A stretch of DNA of 64,000 nucleotides from positions 1 to 64,000 of the forward strand of contig JBBRCE010000017.1 in NCBI GenBank assembly GCA_038205115.1, read 5' to 3'. Source of the DNA: JBBRCE01 sp038205115 (lineage in GTDB: Bacteria > Planctomycetota > Planctomycetia > Pirellulales > JBBRCE01). This document shows positions 7,930-17,305 of the stretch, piece by piece (positions within the stretch are counted from its first letter, which is position 1; each line of letters begins with the position of its first letter). Both the position numbers and the translations under genes were made by a program. The notes under the pieces were generated by a model, which saw only the letters and a list, made by a program, of their open reading frames with translations, was not told the origin of the DNA and made no database searches.

Positions 7930-10341
7930 CTAGCGATTGCCATCCTTGCCTGAGTTCTTTCCATCATCCCTGACGTTCGGCGGAATCAACCGGGCGGCGG
8001 GATTCGGCGCTACCGCAGGGTTCGGCTTGGGCGTAATCCGACCAGCCGGTTGCGGCGTGAGACGACTTGGCTGCGGTTGCGATTGCTGCGATGGATTTTT
8101 CGGTTGCTGAACCGGCACATTGAGTTTGGGTTGCGGCGTCGACGGGTTCAAATTCGGTACAGGTGCGAAACTCCCTTGCCTCGGGTTGTTGTCGCCACGC
8201 GCCGGTTGCCGCGGTGTAAAATCCTGTTTGGGAAGTTGACGTGGCGTGCTGTCGATTTTCGGCGAAGGATCAATTCTCGGCTGCGATTTTGGATTTGCAT
8301 CGAACTTCGGTGCCGTATCGAGCCTTGGGGCCGGACGCGTCGGACTATCGATCTTGGGCGGATTATTGATCGGCGTCTTCGGCGTGTTATCCGTATTGGC
8401 ACCGCCTGTGAGCGGATTGAACCCGGACTTGCCGCCGTTGTCCGGCGCAAACGTCTTAGGGATGCCGCCGGTTGGCGGAACTGGCGACTTTCCGGCGTCT
8501 GGTACGACGGGCGTTTTTCCCAGGCCGCTTGGGCGTCCGCCGCGCGGACTAGCCGGATCGTTTTTGGGATTCAGACTTGGCTGTTGACTGGCCGCATCGC
8601 TGCCGCGATTGAAGCCCCGCGGATCGCGACCACCCTTGGCTGCGTCGGTTGGTTGCGTGTTTTGGCCTAGGCTTGGCGGAGTCAACGCCTTGCCAGAGTC
8701 GATCGGGGCTTTGAGAGTCGACTTCGGACCAATCGAAGAGGCCCCTGGCTGATCGCGATTCGACCGCGACAAATCCGGCGACACCGGCGGCTGGCTGGTG
8801 ATACTGTTATTACCGCGACCACGGTCGGACGGCTTGCCGTTGTCCAAGCGGTTGGGGAGGCCACCGCTGGGATCAAGGCCGCCAACACCCGGCGCACCGG
8901 AGCCGCCGCTGCGGTCCGCACGGGCGCGATTACCTTCCGGAACAACAATCGGTTGCGCGTTGATCTTAGGCACATCGCTCTTAACAAGACGCAATGGTGC
9001 AGCGATCTGTGACGGGGTATCGCCGCCGCCGGGACGCTTGAGATTTCCGCCGGTGACGCTGCCCTCCAGTTTTGCGCGTTGCTGTGTTACTTGCTGGGCG
9101 CTGATCGCCGTCTTTGCCAAAGCAGCGCGATCTCGCTGCTGCAGGCGCTCGAACTGCATCGGTGAGTCGCCGCTTTTGGCAATCTGATTGACCGGCGCGG
9201 TCAGCACGTTGGTTCGTGCAAATGCCCCTTTGTTGACCGTCGTGTTGTTGACCGTAATGTTATTGACGGTGGTGTTGTTGACGCTGCTATTGTTGATAAT
9301 CGTGTTGTTATTGCGGACATAATTGTTCTGTTGTACGAGCGTGTGTGGCGGACGATGTTCTTCGTGCGTTTGCAGGTAGTGGAATCGATCGCCAATGGTG
9401 ATCGACCAGTTCGTATCGTGCCGCGAGTAGTCCCAACGATAGTACGAGAACAGCGGGTCATATCCAACCGTCGTGTACGATCGAACGCTGAACCAGGGAT
9501 AAATTCCAACGTCGGCGTAGCTGGCCGCGTAATAGTCACCAAAATAATAATGGCAATATCGCGGGCGTGCGAACAAGTGCAGCGTAAAAAGATTGGTATC
9601 GATGGCGACCGTCGGCGAGTAGACGTAGTTCGCCTGGCGATAAATCGGTTCGCGGTAGTAGACCGGCGCGAACATCACTCCTCGCGAAACGACCGGATAA
9701 TCCCAATAGCCCTCGACAAAAACGTACCCGCCTGGCGTGGCTACGTAGTGCGCAGGCGACCAAATCCAGTTTGGATCAATGCGGTGCCAATAACCGCCGC
9801 GCCAACGGTAACGCCCTTCGGCGTACATGTACGCGCCAGGCACCCAGAATTCATCCGTACTGACCTGCGGCGGAATGGCCTCGGCAACTGGCTGCGGAGG
9901 CTCCGGCAGGTAAGTAATCTCTTCGGCCTGCGCCGATGTCCAGAAACCAGGCATCCACTGAAAGCCGGCACCGATATCGTTCCAATATCCTGAAACCCAC
10001 TGGCGACCAGGCGGAATTTGCCGCCAAATGCCGGAAACCCAGAGGAAGTCTTTCAAATCGTCGTCCCATGCCCAGTAGCCGGCGATCCAAGCCACATTAT
10101 CGCCAGCCGGCTTTTCCTCCGGAGGCAACTCTTCAATTGTCTGCGGCGGTGCCTTGGTGATAATCAACGTCTTCCGGCCTTGCTCCGCCTGAATGGGCTC
10201 GGCGAATGCTTCATGCACGGGACCGCGCGTGAGCACCTCGACGCCGGGATTGGGCTCATCGCCTTGCGCGCGCAAGCTCGCTGGCGCGAGCGTGGCGATC
10301 AACGCCAGTAACATGGACCCGAAGAGTTTGCAGCGTGTCAT
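7930..10341 (-). CDS. YXWGXW-type repeat protein with Asn-rich and Pro-rich regions
   Basis: The 803-residue protein has a signal peptide (MTRCKLFGSMLLALIATLAPASLRAQ). Residues 60 to about 250 contain many Trp-Gly-Tyr/Trp motifs (WIAGYWAW, WVSGIW, WVSGYW, WMPGFW, WRGGYW), the hallmark of YXWGXW-repeat proteins that are frequent in planctomycetes. A middle segment is built of NNTTV-like pentapeptides, and the last 300 residues are a Pro/Asn/Ser-rich, low-complexity tail. The ATG at 10341 is preferred over an open frame reaching 10683 because the signal peptide starts there. A surface or cell-wall-like structural role is inferred, not shown. Confidence 0.8.
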   Translation of the reverse strand: MTRCKLFGSMLLALIATLAPASLRAQGDEPNPGVEVLTRGPVHEAFAEPIQAEQGRKTLIITKAPPQTIEELPPEEKPAGDNVAWIAGYWAWDDDLKDFLWVSGIWRQIPPGRQWVSGYWNDIGAGFQWMPGFWTSAQAEEITYLPEPPQPVAEAIPPQVSTDEFWVPGAYMYAEGRYRWRGGYWHRIDPNWIWSPAHYVATPGGYVFVEGYWDYPVVSRGVMFAPVYYREPIYRQANYVYSPTVAIDTNLFTLHLFARPRYCHYYFGDYYAASYADVGIYPWFSVRSYTTVGYDPLFSYYRWDYSRHDTNWSITIGDRFHYLQTHEEHRPPHTLVQQNNYVRNNNTIINNSSVNNTTVNNITVNNTTVNKGAFARTNVLTAPVNQIAKSGDSPMQFERLQQRDRAALAKTAISAQQVTQQRAKLEGSVTGGNLKRPGGGDTPSQIAAPLRLVKSDVPKINAQPIVVPEGNRARADRSGGSGAPGVGGLDPSGGLPNRLDNGKPSDRGRGNNSITSQPPVSPDLSRSNRDQPGASSIGPKSTLKAPIDSGKALTPPSLGQNTQPTDAAKGGRDPRGFNRGSDAASQQPSLNPKNDPASPRGGRPSGLGKTPVVPDAGKSPVPPTGGIPKTFAPDNGGKSGFNPLTGGANTDNTPKTPINNPPKIDSPTRPAPRLDTAPKFDANPKSQPRIDPSPKIDSTPRQLPKQDFTPRQPARGDNNPRQGSFAPVPNLNPSTPQPKLNVPVQQPKNPSQQSQPQPSRLTPQPAGRITPKPNPAVAPNPAARLIPPNVRDDGKNSGKDGNR
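9231..9318 (-). repeat. 15-base repeat encoding NNxxV pentapeptides
   Basis: Within the YXWGXW-type gene the DNA repeats with a 15-base period (for example GTTGTTGACCGTAAT-like units on the plus strand), translating to NNSSV, NNTTV, NNITV, NNTTV. Imperfect copies suggest expansion by slippage followed by drift. Confidence 0.75.
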
Positions 10342-10700
10342 ACTTGAACGACCCCGATCTTTGTGTTGGAGCAGTGTGCGGGCCGCGAATTCGCGAATCC
10401 AGCAACAAGACATGCATCCCTCGTGCCAATTCGAGCGACCCCGAGGTATGCGCCCAAAATCTACCACGTTTCGCAATTTGTCGGCAATGTCGGTTATAAG
10501 GCACGCGACAATTGGCAGCAGTTGCCACAGAAATGCCGACGTTGTCAGGCCGCAACTGGTGATTCCGGCGGAGCAGCATATCCGTACTTGCTGTACGGAA
10601 TCCGGCCAGTGCGGGTTTGACGATTGAAGCGGCTTCCACAAAGTTCGCCGCGCAAGGTGAAATCGAGTCCCAGTATTCGACATGACGAAGGAACGGTATC
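10342..10700. other. Divergent intergenic region
   Basis: Lies between the leftward YXWGXW-type gene and the rightward oxidoreductase. Frames cross it but carry no recognisable protein, and no RNA gene or strong hairpin is seen. It probably holds both promoters. A GAAGGAA Shine-Dalgarno at 10686-10692 serves the oxidoreductase. Confidence 0.45.
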
Positions 10701-10703
10701 TTG

Positions 10704-12014
10704 ATGATCATGTCGCCCAAAAGTTTTTTATCGAAGCATCCAATCGACAAGCCCGCACGCACGCTCCGCGGCGGCATGGTTGGTCTCGGAATGATCTTTA
10801 CGGAGACTTATCGACCATTTTTTGCTAGCTGCGTATGCCGGCCGCTGTTCGATCTGGACTACGGAATTTGCCAAGTGGAACTGGCGGCAGTTGCCAGCCG
10901 CACGGGACGCCGGGCAGAAAGCCTGCAGACGCAAACGGCGCAATGGCCGTCCTGGAAGAGCTTCGCTGGACCGGATGCGCTGGCGGCGCTGCTTAAAGAA
11001 CCGGTCGATTTCGTCTGCGTGGCCACGCCAGACAACCGGCACTTCGCGGCCGCTCAAGCGGTGTTGCGCGCGGGCAAGCATTTACTGATCGAAAAGCCTT
11101 CCGTTCTATCGCTCGCCGAACTCGACGAGCTTGAGAGGCTGGCAGCGCGACATCGTGTGCTGGCCAAAGTGGTTTATCACAAGTTGCTCGACCCAGACCA
11201 CAAAAAGTTGCGAACACTTGTGGCGGACGGAGTGCTCCAGCATGTGAACAACGGCTATTGCAGTTTGCTTGAGCCCAAGTCGATTTCCAGTGGACAGTTC
11301 GCGGAATGGATTTCCGGACGCAACCCCGGCGCGTATGTCGCGGTGCATTATTTGAAGCTAATTGATTTTACGTTTGGCGGCCGGCTGAAATCGATCACAG
11401 CCAGCGGGCAGCGTGGTATCGTCGGCGCTGCCGACGGCAATACCTGGGACTCCACGCAGATGCGCGTGGTTTACCAGTATCCGGACGAGCGCGAAGCCGC
11501 CTTCGACTTGCATACCAGTTGGGTGACGCCCGACAATTTTCCCGGCTTTGTGGAGCAGGAAGTTCAATTCCGTTTCGATAATGGAGTTTGGAATAGTCAC
11601 GGTCGCAAGCGCGGCGTGGAATGCACTGTGGAAGGTCAGACGCCGCTGGATCGCAAAAGCACTTTGAACAACCACTACAGTGGCGAGTTCTTGGAGCCGT
11701 GGAACCAGCGCGCGCAGCGAGGGTATGGCGTCGAGGTCATTGAACGATTCGTTCGTGAGGTCGCCCAGGTGGAATTCGGCGGTTCCGCGGCCGTGCGCGA
11801 CGCCCGGCTCGCTGCCGCGCGGTCACTCAGCTACAACGATTTAAGCGCAGATCGCCAGGTGGTGGCCGGAGTGCAGGCGCTGGAATCGATTCTGGCCAAA
11901 CATGCCGCCGGAACGCCAGACTGCGTCGTTTACGTCAATCATCCGGCGGGCGGTCTCGTGCTATTCTCGCCGGGCAGTGCCATTGCCGAAGTTTTGTACG
12001 CCGGCGCCGTCTAG
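10704..12014 (+). CDS. Gfo/Idh/MocA family oxidoreductase
   Basis: The 436-residue protein has an N-terminal Rossmann fold: a degenerate nucleotide-binding loop GGMVGLGMIFTETYRPF, then VDFVCVATPDNRHFAAAQAVLRAGKHLLIEKP, whose EKP is the family's key motif (catalytic Lys). The C-terminal half is the substrate domain. Members reduce or oxidise sugars, inositols or their derivatives with NAD(P). The substrate cannot be told. The start could be TTG 10701, ATG 10704 or ATG 10710; GAAGGAA lies upstream. A convergent gene begins 3 bases after the stop. Confidence 0.85.
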   Translation: MIMSPKSFLSKHPIDKPARTLRGGMVGLGMIFTETYRPFFASCVCRPLFDLDYGICQVELAAVASRTGRRAESLQTQTAQWPSWKSFAGPDALAALLKEPVDFVCVATPDNRHFAAAQAVLRAGKHLLIEKPSVLSLAELDELERLAARHRVLAKVVYHKLLDPDHKKLRTLVADGVLQHVNNGYCSLLEPKSISSGQFAEWISGRNPGAYVAVHYLKLIDFTFGGRLKSITASGQRGIVGAADGNTWDSTQMRVVYQYPDEREAAFDLHTSWVTPDNFPGFVEQEVQFRFDNGVWNSHGRKRGVECTVEGQTPLDRKSTLNNHYSGEFLEPWNQRAQRGYGVEVIERFVREVAQVEFGGSAAVRDARLAAARSLSYNDLSADRQVVAGVQALESILAKHAAGTPDCVVYVNHPAGGLVLFSPGSAIAEVLYAGAV

Positions 12015-12017
12015 AGA

Positions 12018-14105
12018 TCAGTGCTTTTGGCCTGTTGGCGTCGCAAGCAGCTTCCACAAATCTTGGACGGACTCGACTCCAACCACCGGCGGCTGGCAAG
12101 TCGCATGTTCGCAAACGAAGACGGTCGGTTGAGCGCCTGCGCTCGCGTGTTTGCCTCGCAGCAGCGGGGCAAGAATCTCCGGAATTTCGCCTGCCTGGCT
12201 GGTGTCGTGCTGGATCACAATCTTATTAGGGATGAATTGGCGGTGCAGTGCGGCAATTGCTGATGTGGTTTCAGCGGAAGTTGAGTCGCCGAGGATCACG
12301 ATTTCTGGCGTGGGACCGAGATGGAAATCCAGCGCCAACAGCATTTGGCCCGCGGCCATGGGCGATTTTTCCATCAGTGCCTGCCCACTACGCAGTGTGC
12401 CCTCCGCCGACTGGCGAAAATCGTCGCGGCCGGTGATTTTGGCCAATCGCAACAGCGCGGTGGCCATCATGGCGTTGCCGCTCGGCACACTGCTGTCGTG
12501 AACGTCCATCATCCGAGCGACCAAGCGTTGCTGATCTTCGGCGGTGAAGTAAAAACCGCCGCCATCGAAGTTCGTGAAGTATTTGATTGCATTTTCGGCG
12601 GTCGTTACGGCACGGTTGAGATAGCGGACATCGAAACTGGCTTCGTACAAACTCACCAGGGCGTTCGCGAGACTGGCATAATCGTCGAGGAAGCCAGCGA
12701 ACTTTGCCTTGCCGTGCCTCCACGTGTGCAATAGCCGACCATCGGGTCGATGCAGGTTCGACATCAGGAAATCGGCCGCCTTCTTCGCCGTCTGCAGATA
12801 TCGCGGTTGTTCGAGCGCGCCTGCCGCATGCGCCAATGCGTCGATCATCAGGCCATTCCAAGAAACAATCAGTTTATCGTCCAAGCTTGGCCGTACGCGG
12901 GTCGCGCGCGCGGCAAGCAGCTTTTGACGGTCGCGGGCTAATTGCTCGCGCAACTGCTGGGCATCGATTTTTCGCAGGCTTGCGTAATTCTCGATGCTCT
13001 TGGGCAAGTTGAGAATGTTACTGCCTTCGAAATTACCCTGTTGACTGACATCGTAGACCGCGGCGAACGTTTCCGCAGCTTCCACGCCAAGTCGTTGGTC
13101 AAGTTCCGCGCGCGACCAGACATAGAACTTACCTTCGTGTCCTTCGCTATCCGCGTCTTCGGTGCTATAGAAACCGCCTTGCGGGTCCGTCATTTCGCGC
13201 AGCACGTAATCCAACGTCTCGCACGCCACTCGATGGTATTCGCGATTGCCGGTTGCTAAATAACCGTCGGTGTAGGCTGCGGCCAGTAGCGCATTGTCGT
13301 ACAGCATCTTTTCGAAATGCGGTACCAGCCAGCGGTCGTCAACCGAGTAGCGATGGAAGCCGCCACCGAGGTGATCGTAGATTCCGCCAGCAGCCATTTT
13401 ATCGAGTGTGGTGATGGCCATTTGCCGCAGACCATCGCGGCCGGTTCGCCGCCAAAGTCGCAGCAGCAGCCGAATGTCCATCGGATGCGGGAATTTTGGA
13501 GCGCCGCCGAAACCTCCATTCCGAAAATCGAACACCCGCTCCAGCGACATTCCGGCGTCAAGCAGCAAGGATTCGTCGAACTGTCCGTCGCCCATTTCCG
13601 GCGTACTTTGAATCTGAATTTGTTCGGTGAGTTGGGCCGCTTGCGCGAGCGCTTGCGGCCGGCGATTTTTCCAGGCGTCGTGTACGGCCAGCAACACTTG
13701 ATCGAAGCCCGCCATGCCACGTTGCGAGTTCGGCGGCCAATACGTGCCGCCAAAAAAGGGTTGTAAGTCAGGTGTGAGAAACACAGACATTGGCCAACCA
13801 CCGCGACCGGTCATCGTCTGGACCGCCTGCATATAAATCTGATCGAGGTCTGGCCGCTCTTCGCGATCAACTTTGATATTGATGAAATGCTGGTTCATTA
13901 GCTCTGCGATTTGCGGATTTTCAAAACTTTCGTGCTCCATCACGTGACACCAATGACAGGCAGAATAGCCAATCGAGAGGAAAATTGGCCGGTCGAGCGC
14001 GGACGCTTGCTCGAGCGCCTGATCGTCCCAGGGCTGCCAATCCACAGGATTGTTTTGATGCTGGAGCAAATACGGACTAGTTTCCGTGGCGAGTCGGTTT
14101 GGCAC
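12018..14105 (-). CDS. DUF255 thioredoxin-fold protein (YyaL/SSP411 type)
   Basis: This 695-residue protein has an N-terminal thioredoxin-like domain with C50-H-W-C53 in GYSACHWCHVMEHESF, flanked by the family motifs NRLATETSPYLLQH and NPVDWQPW. The rest is an (alpha/alpha)6-barrel-like region (GGFGGAPKFPHP, GGIYDHLGGGFHRYSVD, HFEKMLYDNA, SVPSGNAMMA). The family includes mammalian SSP411 (SPATA20). Its biochemical role is unsettled; redox or nucleoside/sugar-related functions have been suggested. GTG at 14105 gives the conserved PNRLA start, while a TTG at 14153 adds residues unlike the family. Confidence 0.88.
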   Translation of the reverse strand: MPNRLATETSPYLLQHQNNPVDWQPWDDQALEQASALDRPIFLSIGYSACHWCHVMEHESFENPQIAELMNQHFINIKVDREERPDLDQIYMQAVQTMTGRGGWPMSVFLTPDLQPFFGGTYWPPNSQRGMAGFDQVLLAVHDAWKNRRPQALAQAAQLTEQIQIQSTPEMGDGQFDESLLLDAGMSLERVFDFRNGGFGGAPKFPHPMDIRLLLRLWRRTGRDGLRQMAITTLDKMAAGGIYDHLGGGFHRYSVDDRWLVPHFEKMLYDNALLAAAYTDGYLATGNREYHRVACETLDYVLREMTDPQGGFYSTEDADSEGHEGKFYVWSRAELDQRLGVEAAETFAAVYDVSQQGNFEGSNILNLPKSIENYASLRKIDAQQLREQLARDRQKLLAARATRVRPSLDDKLIVSWNGLMIDALAHAAGALEQPRYLQTAKKAADFLMSNLHRPDGRLLHTWRHGKAKFAGFLDDYASLANALVSLYEASFDVRYLNRAVTTAENAIKYFTNFDGGGFYFTAEDQQRLVARMMDVHDSSVPSGNAMMATALLRLAKITGRDDFRQSAEGTLRSGQALMEKSPMAAGQMLLALDFHLGPTPEIVILGDSTSAETTSAIAALHRQFIPNKIVIQHDTSQAGEIPEILAPLLRGKHASAGAQPTVFVCEHATCQPPVVGVESVQDLWKLLATPTGQKH

Positions 14106-14369
14106 GTACTTCTGCCTATTATGAAAGTGAGAAAATATTATTGGCGACGTCAAGAAATGGCTGTTCGGAAAATCGAACCTATCCGGAGCAAGCCGCTAAT
14201 GCAAACCGGCGCGAGCTAAACAGTAGTGTACGGATCGGTACTAAAGTGCTGCAGGGCCAGCGGTTGCGAGCAGGCGGTTGGCCGCTGGCTGAGTACGATT
14301 CAAAATACAGATTAACAGAAAGCCTTGCTAGCGACTGACCGCCGACCGATTGATAAATCGCCGTTTTTT

Positions 14370-14393
14370 CGTCAAAAAAAATTATTTTTGACG
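14370..14393. repeat. Perfect inverted repeat in the AT-rich region
   Basis: CGTCAAAAA at 14370-14378 is mirrored by TTTTTGACG at 14385-14393 around AAATTA. It could be a protein-binding palindrome or an AT-rich hairpin. Confidence 0.75.
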
Positions 14394-14584
14394 ACGCACA
14401 TCAAACATTAATTTTTCCTTCTGGCGTTAAGCATTACGCCATCAACACTTGCGGTTGACCGCGTTTTGGCAGCGTTTTATTCATCGGGCCATTGTTTTTG
14501 ATTTTCGTGCTACTTATCATCGAAGATTACTGATGCTTGTGCGTCCTATTTACTACGGGAAGTGGTTCAGCCTAAAGTACTAGC

Positions 14585-14603
14585 CGGATTATTACTAAAT
14601 CCG
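14585..14603. promoter_or_regulatory. Short palindrome, possible operator
   Basis: CGGATT (14585-14590) and AATCCG (14598-14603) flank ATTACTA, about 100 bases before the response-regulator start. The dyad has the size of a helix-turn-helix dimer site. Autoregulation by the downstream LuxR-type protein is a guess. Confidence 0.3.
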
Positions 14604-14703
14604 TTATTATTGCCTGGGCTGAAAGAAGTCTGCGTGTTTCGCTACCGGTCAGTGCAGCGCGAACCTGCCGCGACCGGGGCTTTGCTGTGGGAAGGTATTT
14701 TGC

Positions 14704-15336
14704 ATGTCAATTAAGGTTTTGGTTGCGGACGACCACGAAGTCGTGCGTAACGGACTGGTGGCGTTATTTCAGGGAACCGATATTAAGGTGGTGGCCGAGG
14801 CGACCAACGGCAATGAAGTGGTGCCTATGGCCAAAAAGCATAAGCCTGACGTGGTTATGCTGGATATTCGTATGCCGGGCATTGATGGTTTAGAAACGCT
14901 GGAAAAGTTGCGCAAGGACTTACCCAATTTGCAGGTGGTCGTGTTATCCACTTACGACAACCCGACGTACGTTGCCCGCGCAGTTGCTTTGGGTGCCGCC
15001 GATTACGTGCTCAAGAGCTCAACTCGCAATGAGTTGATCGCCGTTGTATCGGCCGCGGTTAGCGGCAAGGATCCCGTTAAAAACGGCGAGTTGCGGCGTG
15101 TCTCGACGGCTATGAATCTGCGGAAAGAGGAAGGGCAAGAGGATATTCCGCTGACTCAGCGTGAGACGCAAGTCTTGCGTCACATTGCCTTGGGTTTGAG
15201 CAACAAAGAAATTGCAAAATCGTTGACGATTAGCGTGGAAACCGTCAAGGAACACGTGCAGAACATTCTGCGAAAAGTGGTCGTCACGGATCGCACGCAA
15301 GCCGCGGTCTGGGCCGTACGCCGCGGACTTGTCTGA
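14704..15336 (+). CDS. NarL/FixJ-type response regulator
   Basis: The 210-residue two-domain regulator has an N-terminal receiver with acidic D9-D10 and phospho-acceptor D54 (VVMLDIRMPG), a conserved Thr/Ser at VVLSTYD and Lys in YVLKSS. The C-terminal LuxR-type helix-turn-helix is LTQRETQVLRHIALGLSNKEIAKSL with the recognition helix SVETVKEHVQNILRK. It should bind DNA when phosphorylated. No sensor kinase lies near it, so it is an orphan in this window. It is preceded by an unusually long AT-rich gap. Confidence 0.93.
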   Translation: MSIKVLVADDHEVVRNGLVALFQGTDIKVVAEATNGNEVVPMAKKHKPDVVMLDIRMPGIDGLETLEKLRKDLPNLQVVVLSTYDNPTYVARAVALGAADYVLKSSTRNELIAVVSAAVSGKDPVKNGELRRVSTAMNLRKEEGQEDIPLTQRETQVLRHIALGLSNKEIAKSLTISVETVKEHVQNILRKVVVTDRTQAAVWAVRRGLV

Positions 15337-15539
15337 AACGGATCAAACCGCTTTCAATTCAGGAAGTGATTTTTTCGCAACGTGCTGGCGCTAAAGCTAG
15401 CGCGGTGCATCACTGCGCAATGATCAATTTCGCGCAATCCTCGCCTGTCGTCGCCTCCCGAAGCTGACCGGGCGTGATTATACTGCCAGCGTCAACTGTC
15501 TGTCCTCAATGACAGGTGTGCTCTGTGCCCTGGGCTGCG

Positions 15540-17144
15540 ATGTCGCGTCGTAATCTGTTTTTGATTTTGGAACTGTGCGCGGCAGTGCTGTTGGTGTTGG
15601 CAGTATTGACTGCCGAACCGCGGCAGCGCGGGCTGGCTATCGATACGCTGCTGCTCTGCGGCGGAGTGGTCGCCATGAGTCTTCCGCCGGGCGTGTTTCT
15701 AGCCGTGCTGATCGCCCGCACGGATTTGCCGGGTCGCCGAGTGTGGGCTTGCTTGCTAAGAATGCAACTGTTTCTTCCGCTCTTCCTGCAGGCGTCGGCG
15801 TGGCAGTCGGGCTTTGGTCTGCAGGGCTGGTATCACCAGATTTTTGGCGGCAATCGCAGCCCGTTACTGTTTGGTTGGCGTGGCGCGTTGTGGGTTCACT
15901 CGATGGCCGCGATTCCCTGGATCACGTTAATCGTTTCATCAGGGCTGCGAATTGTCGAACCTCAATTGGAAGAAGATGCGCGGCTTGACGCATCGCCTTG
16001 GCGGGTAGTTTCTCGCGTGACGCTGCCTCGCGCGATGTCCGCGATAAGCTTGGCCGCACTCTGGACGGCGATCGTGGTTGCTGGTGAAATGACGATCACC
16101 GATGTCTATCAGGTTCGCACTTACGCCGAAGAGGTTTACACTCAATTTACGGTGGAATCCGACGCCAGCAATGCACAACTGGCTTCGCTGCCCGGAATGG
16201 CGATCTTGGGTTGTCTGCTGACGGCAATGCTCAGCCAATGGTCGCGACTGCTACCCGAAGATGCGTTGCCGCCCTACAGGCCTGCTTTCGATTTTCGTTT
16301 GGGCCGCTGGCGCTGGCCACTGGCGTTGCTGGCGACCGGATTGGTTGTGCTCATCGTGGGCGTGCCAACGGCAAATCTCATCATCATGGCGGGCAAGACG
16401 GTCATCAACGGGCCGAGTGGGCTGGAGCGACACTTTTCGCTGCCGCAGGCGCTGAATCGAATTTTCACCGCGCCCGTACGGCAGTCGCAAGAATTCATTG
16501 GATCGCTGCAAATCGGCTTGCTCGTTGCCACCGTCAGCACGCTACTTGCAGCCGCAATTGGTTGGACGGCACGCCGCGGTGGCTGGCTGGCCGTGATGGC
16601 CATGCTGTTGGCGGTTTGCTGTTTGGTCACTCCCGGCGCAATGTTGGGCATTGTGTTGATTCGCATATTTAACGACCCCGCTTGGCCGATGCTCAACAGG
16701 CTTTACGACAATCCGGTTGCGATGCCTTGCATTGTGCAGACGGCCCGCGCGTTTCCGTTGGCTCTGCTGATGCTCTGGATGGCTGCCCGCGGCGTACCGC
16801 GGAATTTGCTCGAATTGGCGGCTCTGGACGGCGCTGGAAAATTACGCCAGGTTTTACATGTCGCTTGGCCGCTGCGTTGGCCGGCGGTCGTTGCCGCATG
16901 GCTGCTTTCGCTGATTGTGGCTTTGGGCGAACTGCCAGGCACACTGGTCGTGCACAATGCTGGCGTAAAAACACTAGCGATCGACATCAATCAAAAGCTG
17001 CATTACGGCATCAACGATCGACCGGCTGGGATGTGTTTGTTTGTGGAACTCGTGTTTTTCATGCTGGTCGCGGCACTGGGTTTAATCGCGCGCTGGTCGT
17101 CAGCGTCGGGCGTGGCCAACTCGCAGGGGCGGCGCAATCGTTAA
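15540..17144 (+). CDS. ABC transporter permease, two fused domains (FbpB/ThiP type)
   Basis: The 534-residue polytopic protein contains two permease halves, each with an EAA-type cytoplasmic loop: LEEDARLDASPWRVVSRVTLP near residue 150 and LLELAALDGAGKLRQVLHVAWP near residue 430. This internally duplicated form is typical of Fe(III) and thiamine importers. No ATPase or binding-protein gene is adjacent, so the partners must be encoded elsewhere. The ATG at 15540 is preferred to the GTG at 15516. The DUF1570 protease gene follows 160 bases downstream on the same strand. Confidence 0.82.
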   Translation: MSRRNLFLILELCAAVLLVLAVLTAEPRQRGLAIDTLLLCGGVVAMSLPPGVFLAVLIARTDLPGRRVWACLLRMQLFLPLFLQASAWQSGFGLQGWYHQIFGGNRSPLLFGWRGALWVHSMAAIPWITLIVSSGLRIVEPQLEEDARLDASPWRVVSRVTLPRAMSAISLAALWTAIVVAGEMTITDVYQVRTYAEEVYTQFTVESDASNAQLASLPGMAILGCLLTAMLSQWSRLLPEDALPPYRPAFDFRLGRWRWPLALLATGLVVLIVGVPTANLIIMAGKTVINGPSGLERHFSLPQALNRIFTAPVRQSQEFIGSLQIGLLVATVSTLLAAAIGWTARRGGWLAVMAMLLAVCCLVTPGAMLGIVLIRIFNDPAWPMLNRLYDNPVAMPCIVQTARAFPLALLMLWMAARGVPRNLLELAALDGAGKLRQVLHVAWPLRWPAVVAAWLLSLIVALGELPGTLVVHNAGVKTLAIDINQKLHYGINDRPAGMCLFVELVFFMLVAALGLIARWSSASGVANSQGRRNR

Positions 17145-17305
17145 AGGCGAATCGACGCAGGCATTTCATTTGCGACCAAGCCGGATGTCGCAAGCCTTGT
17201 CGGTCGCCCATCGTATACAATAAAAATCCATCGGGCTGCGGCGCCGCAAAACCGCAGCCACTTAACACGTTCGATTGTTCGGGCTCATTTGTCAAAGGAT
17301 GCCTT

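Larger units (their letters stand above)
14106..14703. other. AT-rich intergenic region upstream of the response regulator
   Basis: About 600 bases with no convincing gene. From about 14340 to 14640 base composition is clearly more AT-rich than the surroundings, with long A and T runs. Two inverted repeats stand out: CGTCAAAAA/TTTTTGACG (14370-14393) and CGGATT/AATCCG (14585-14603). This suggests a long regulatory region or leader for the gene at 14704. No tRNA or known riboswitch was recognised. Confidence 0.55.

Noticed and set aside
16682..17305. Upstream extension of the DUF1570 frame (607 codons in total)
   Set aside because: It overlaps the ABC permease in another frame and reads Arg/Cys-rich. 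A good Shine-Dalgarno and a signal peptide place the start at 17306.
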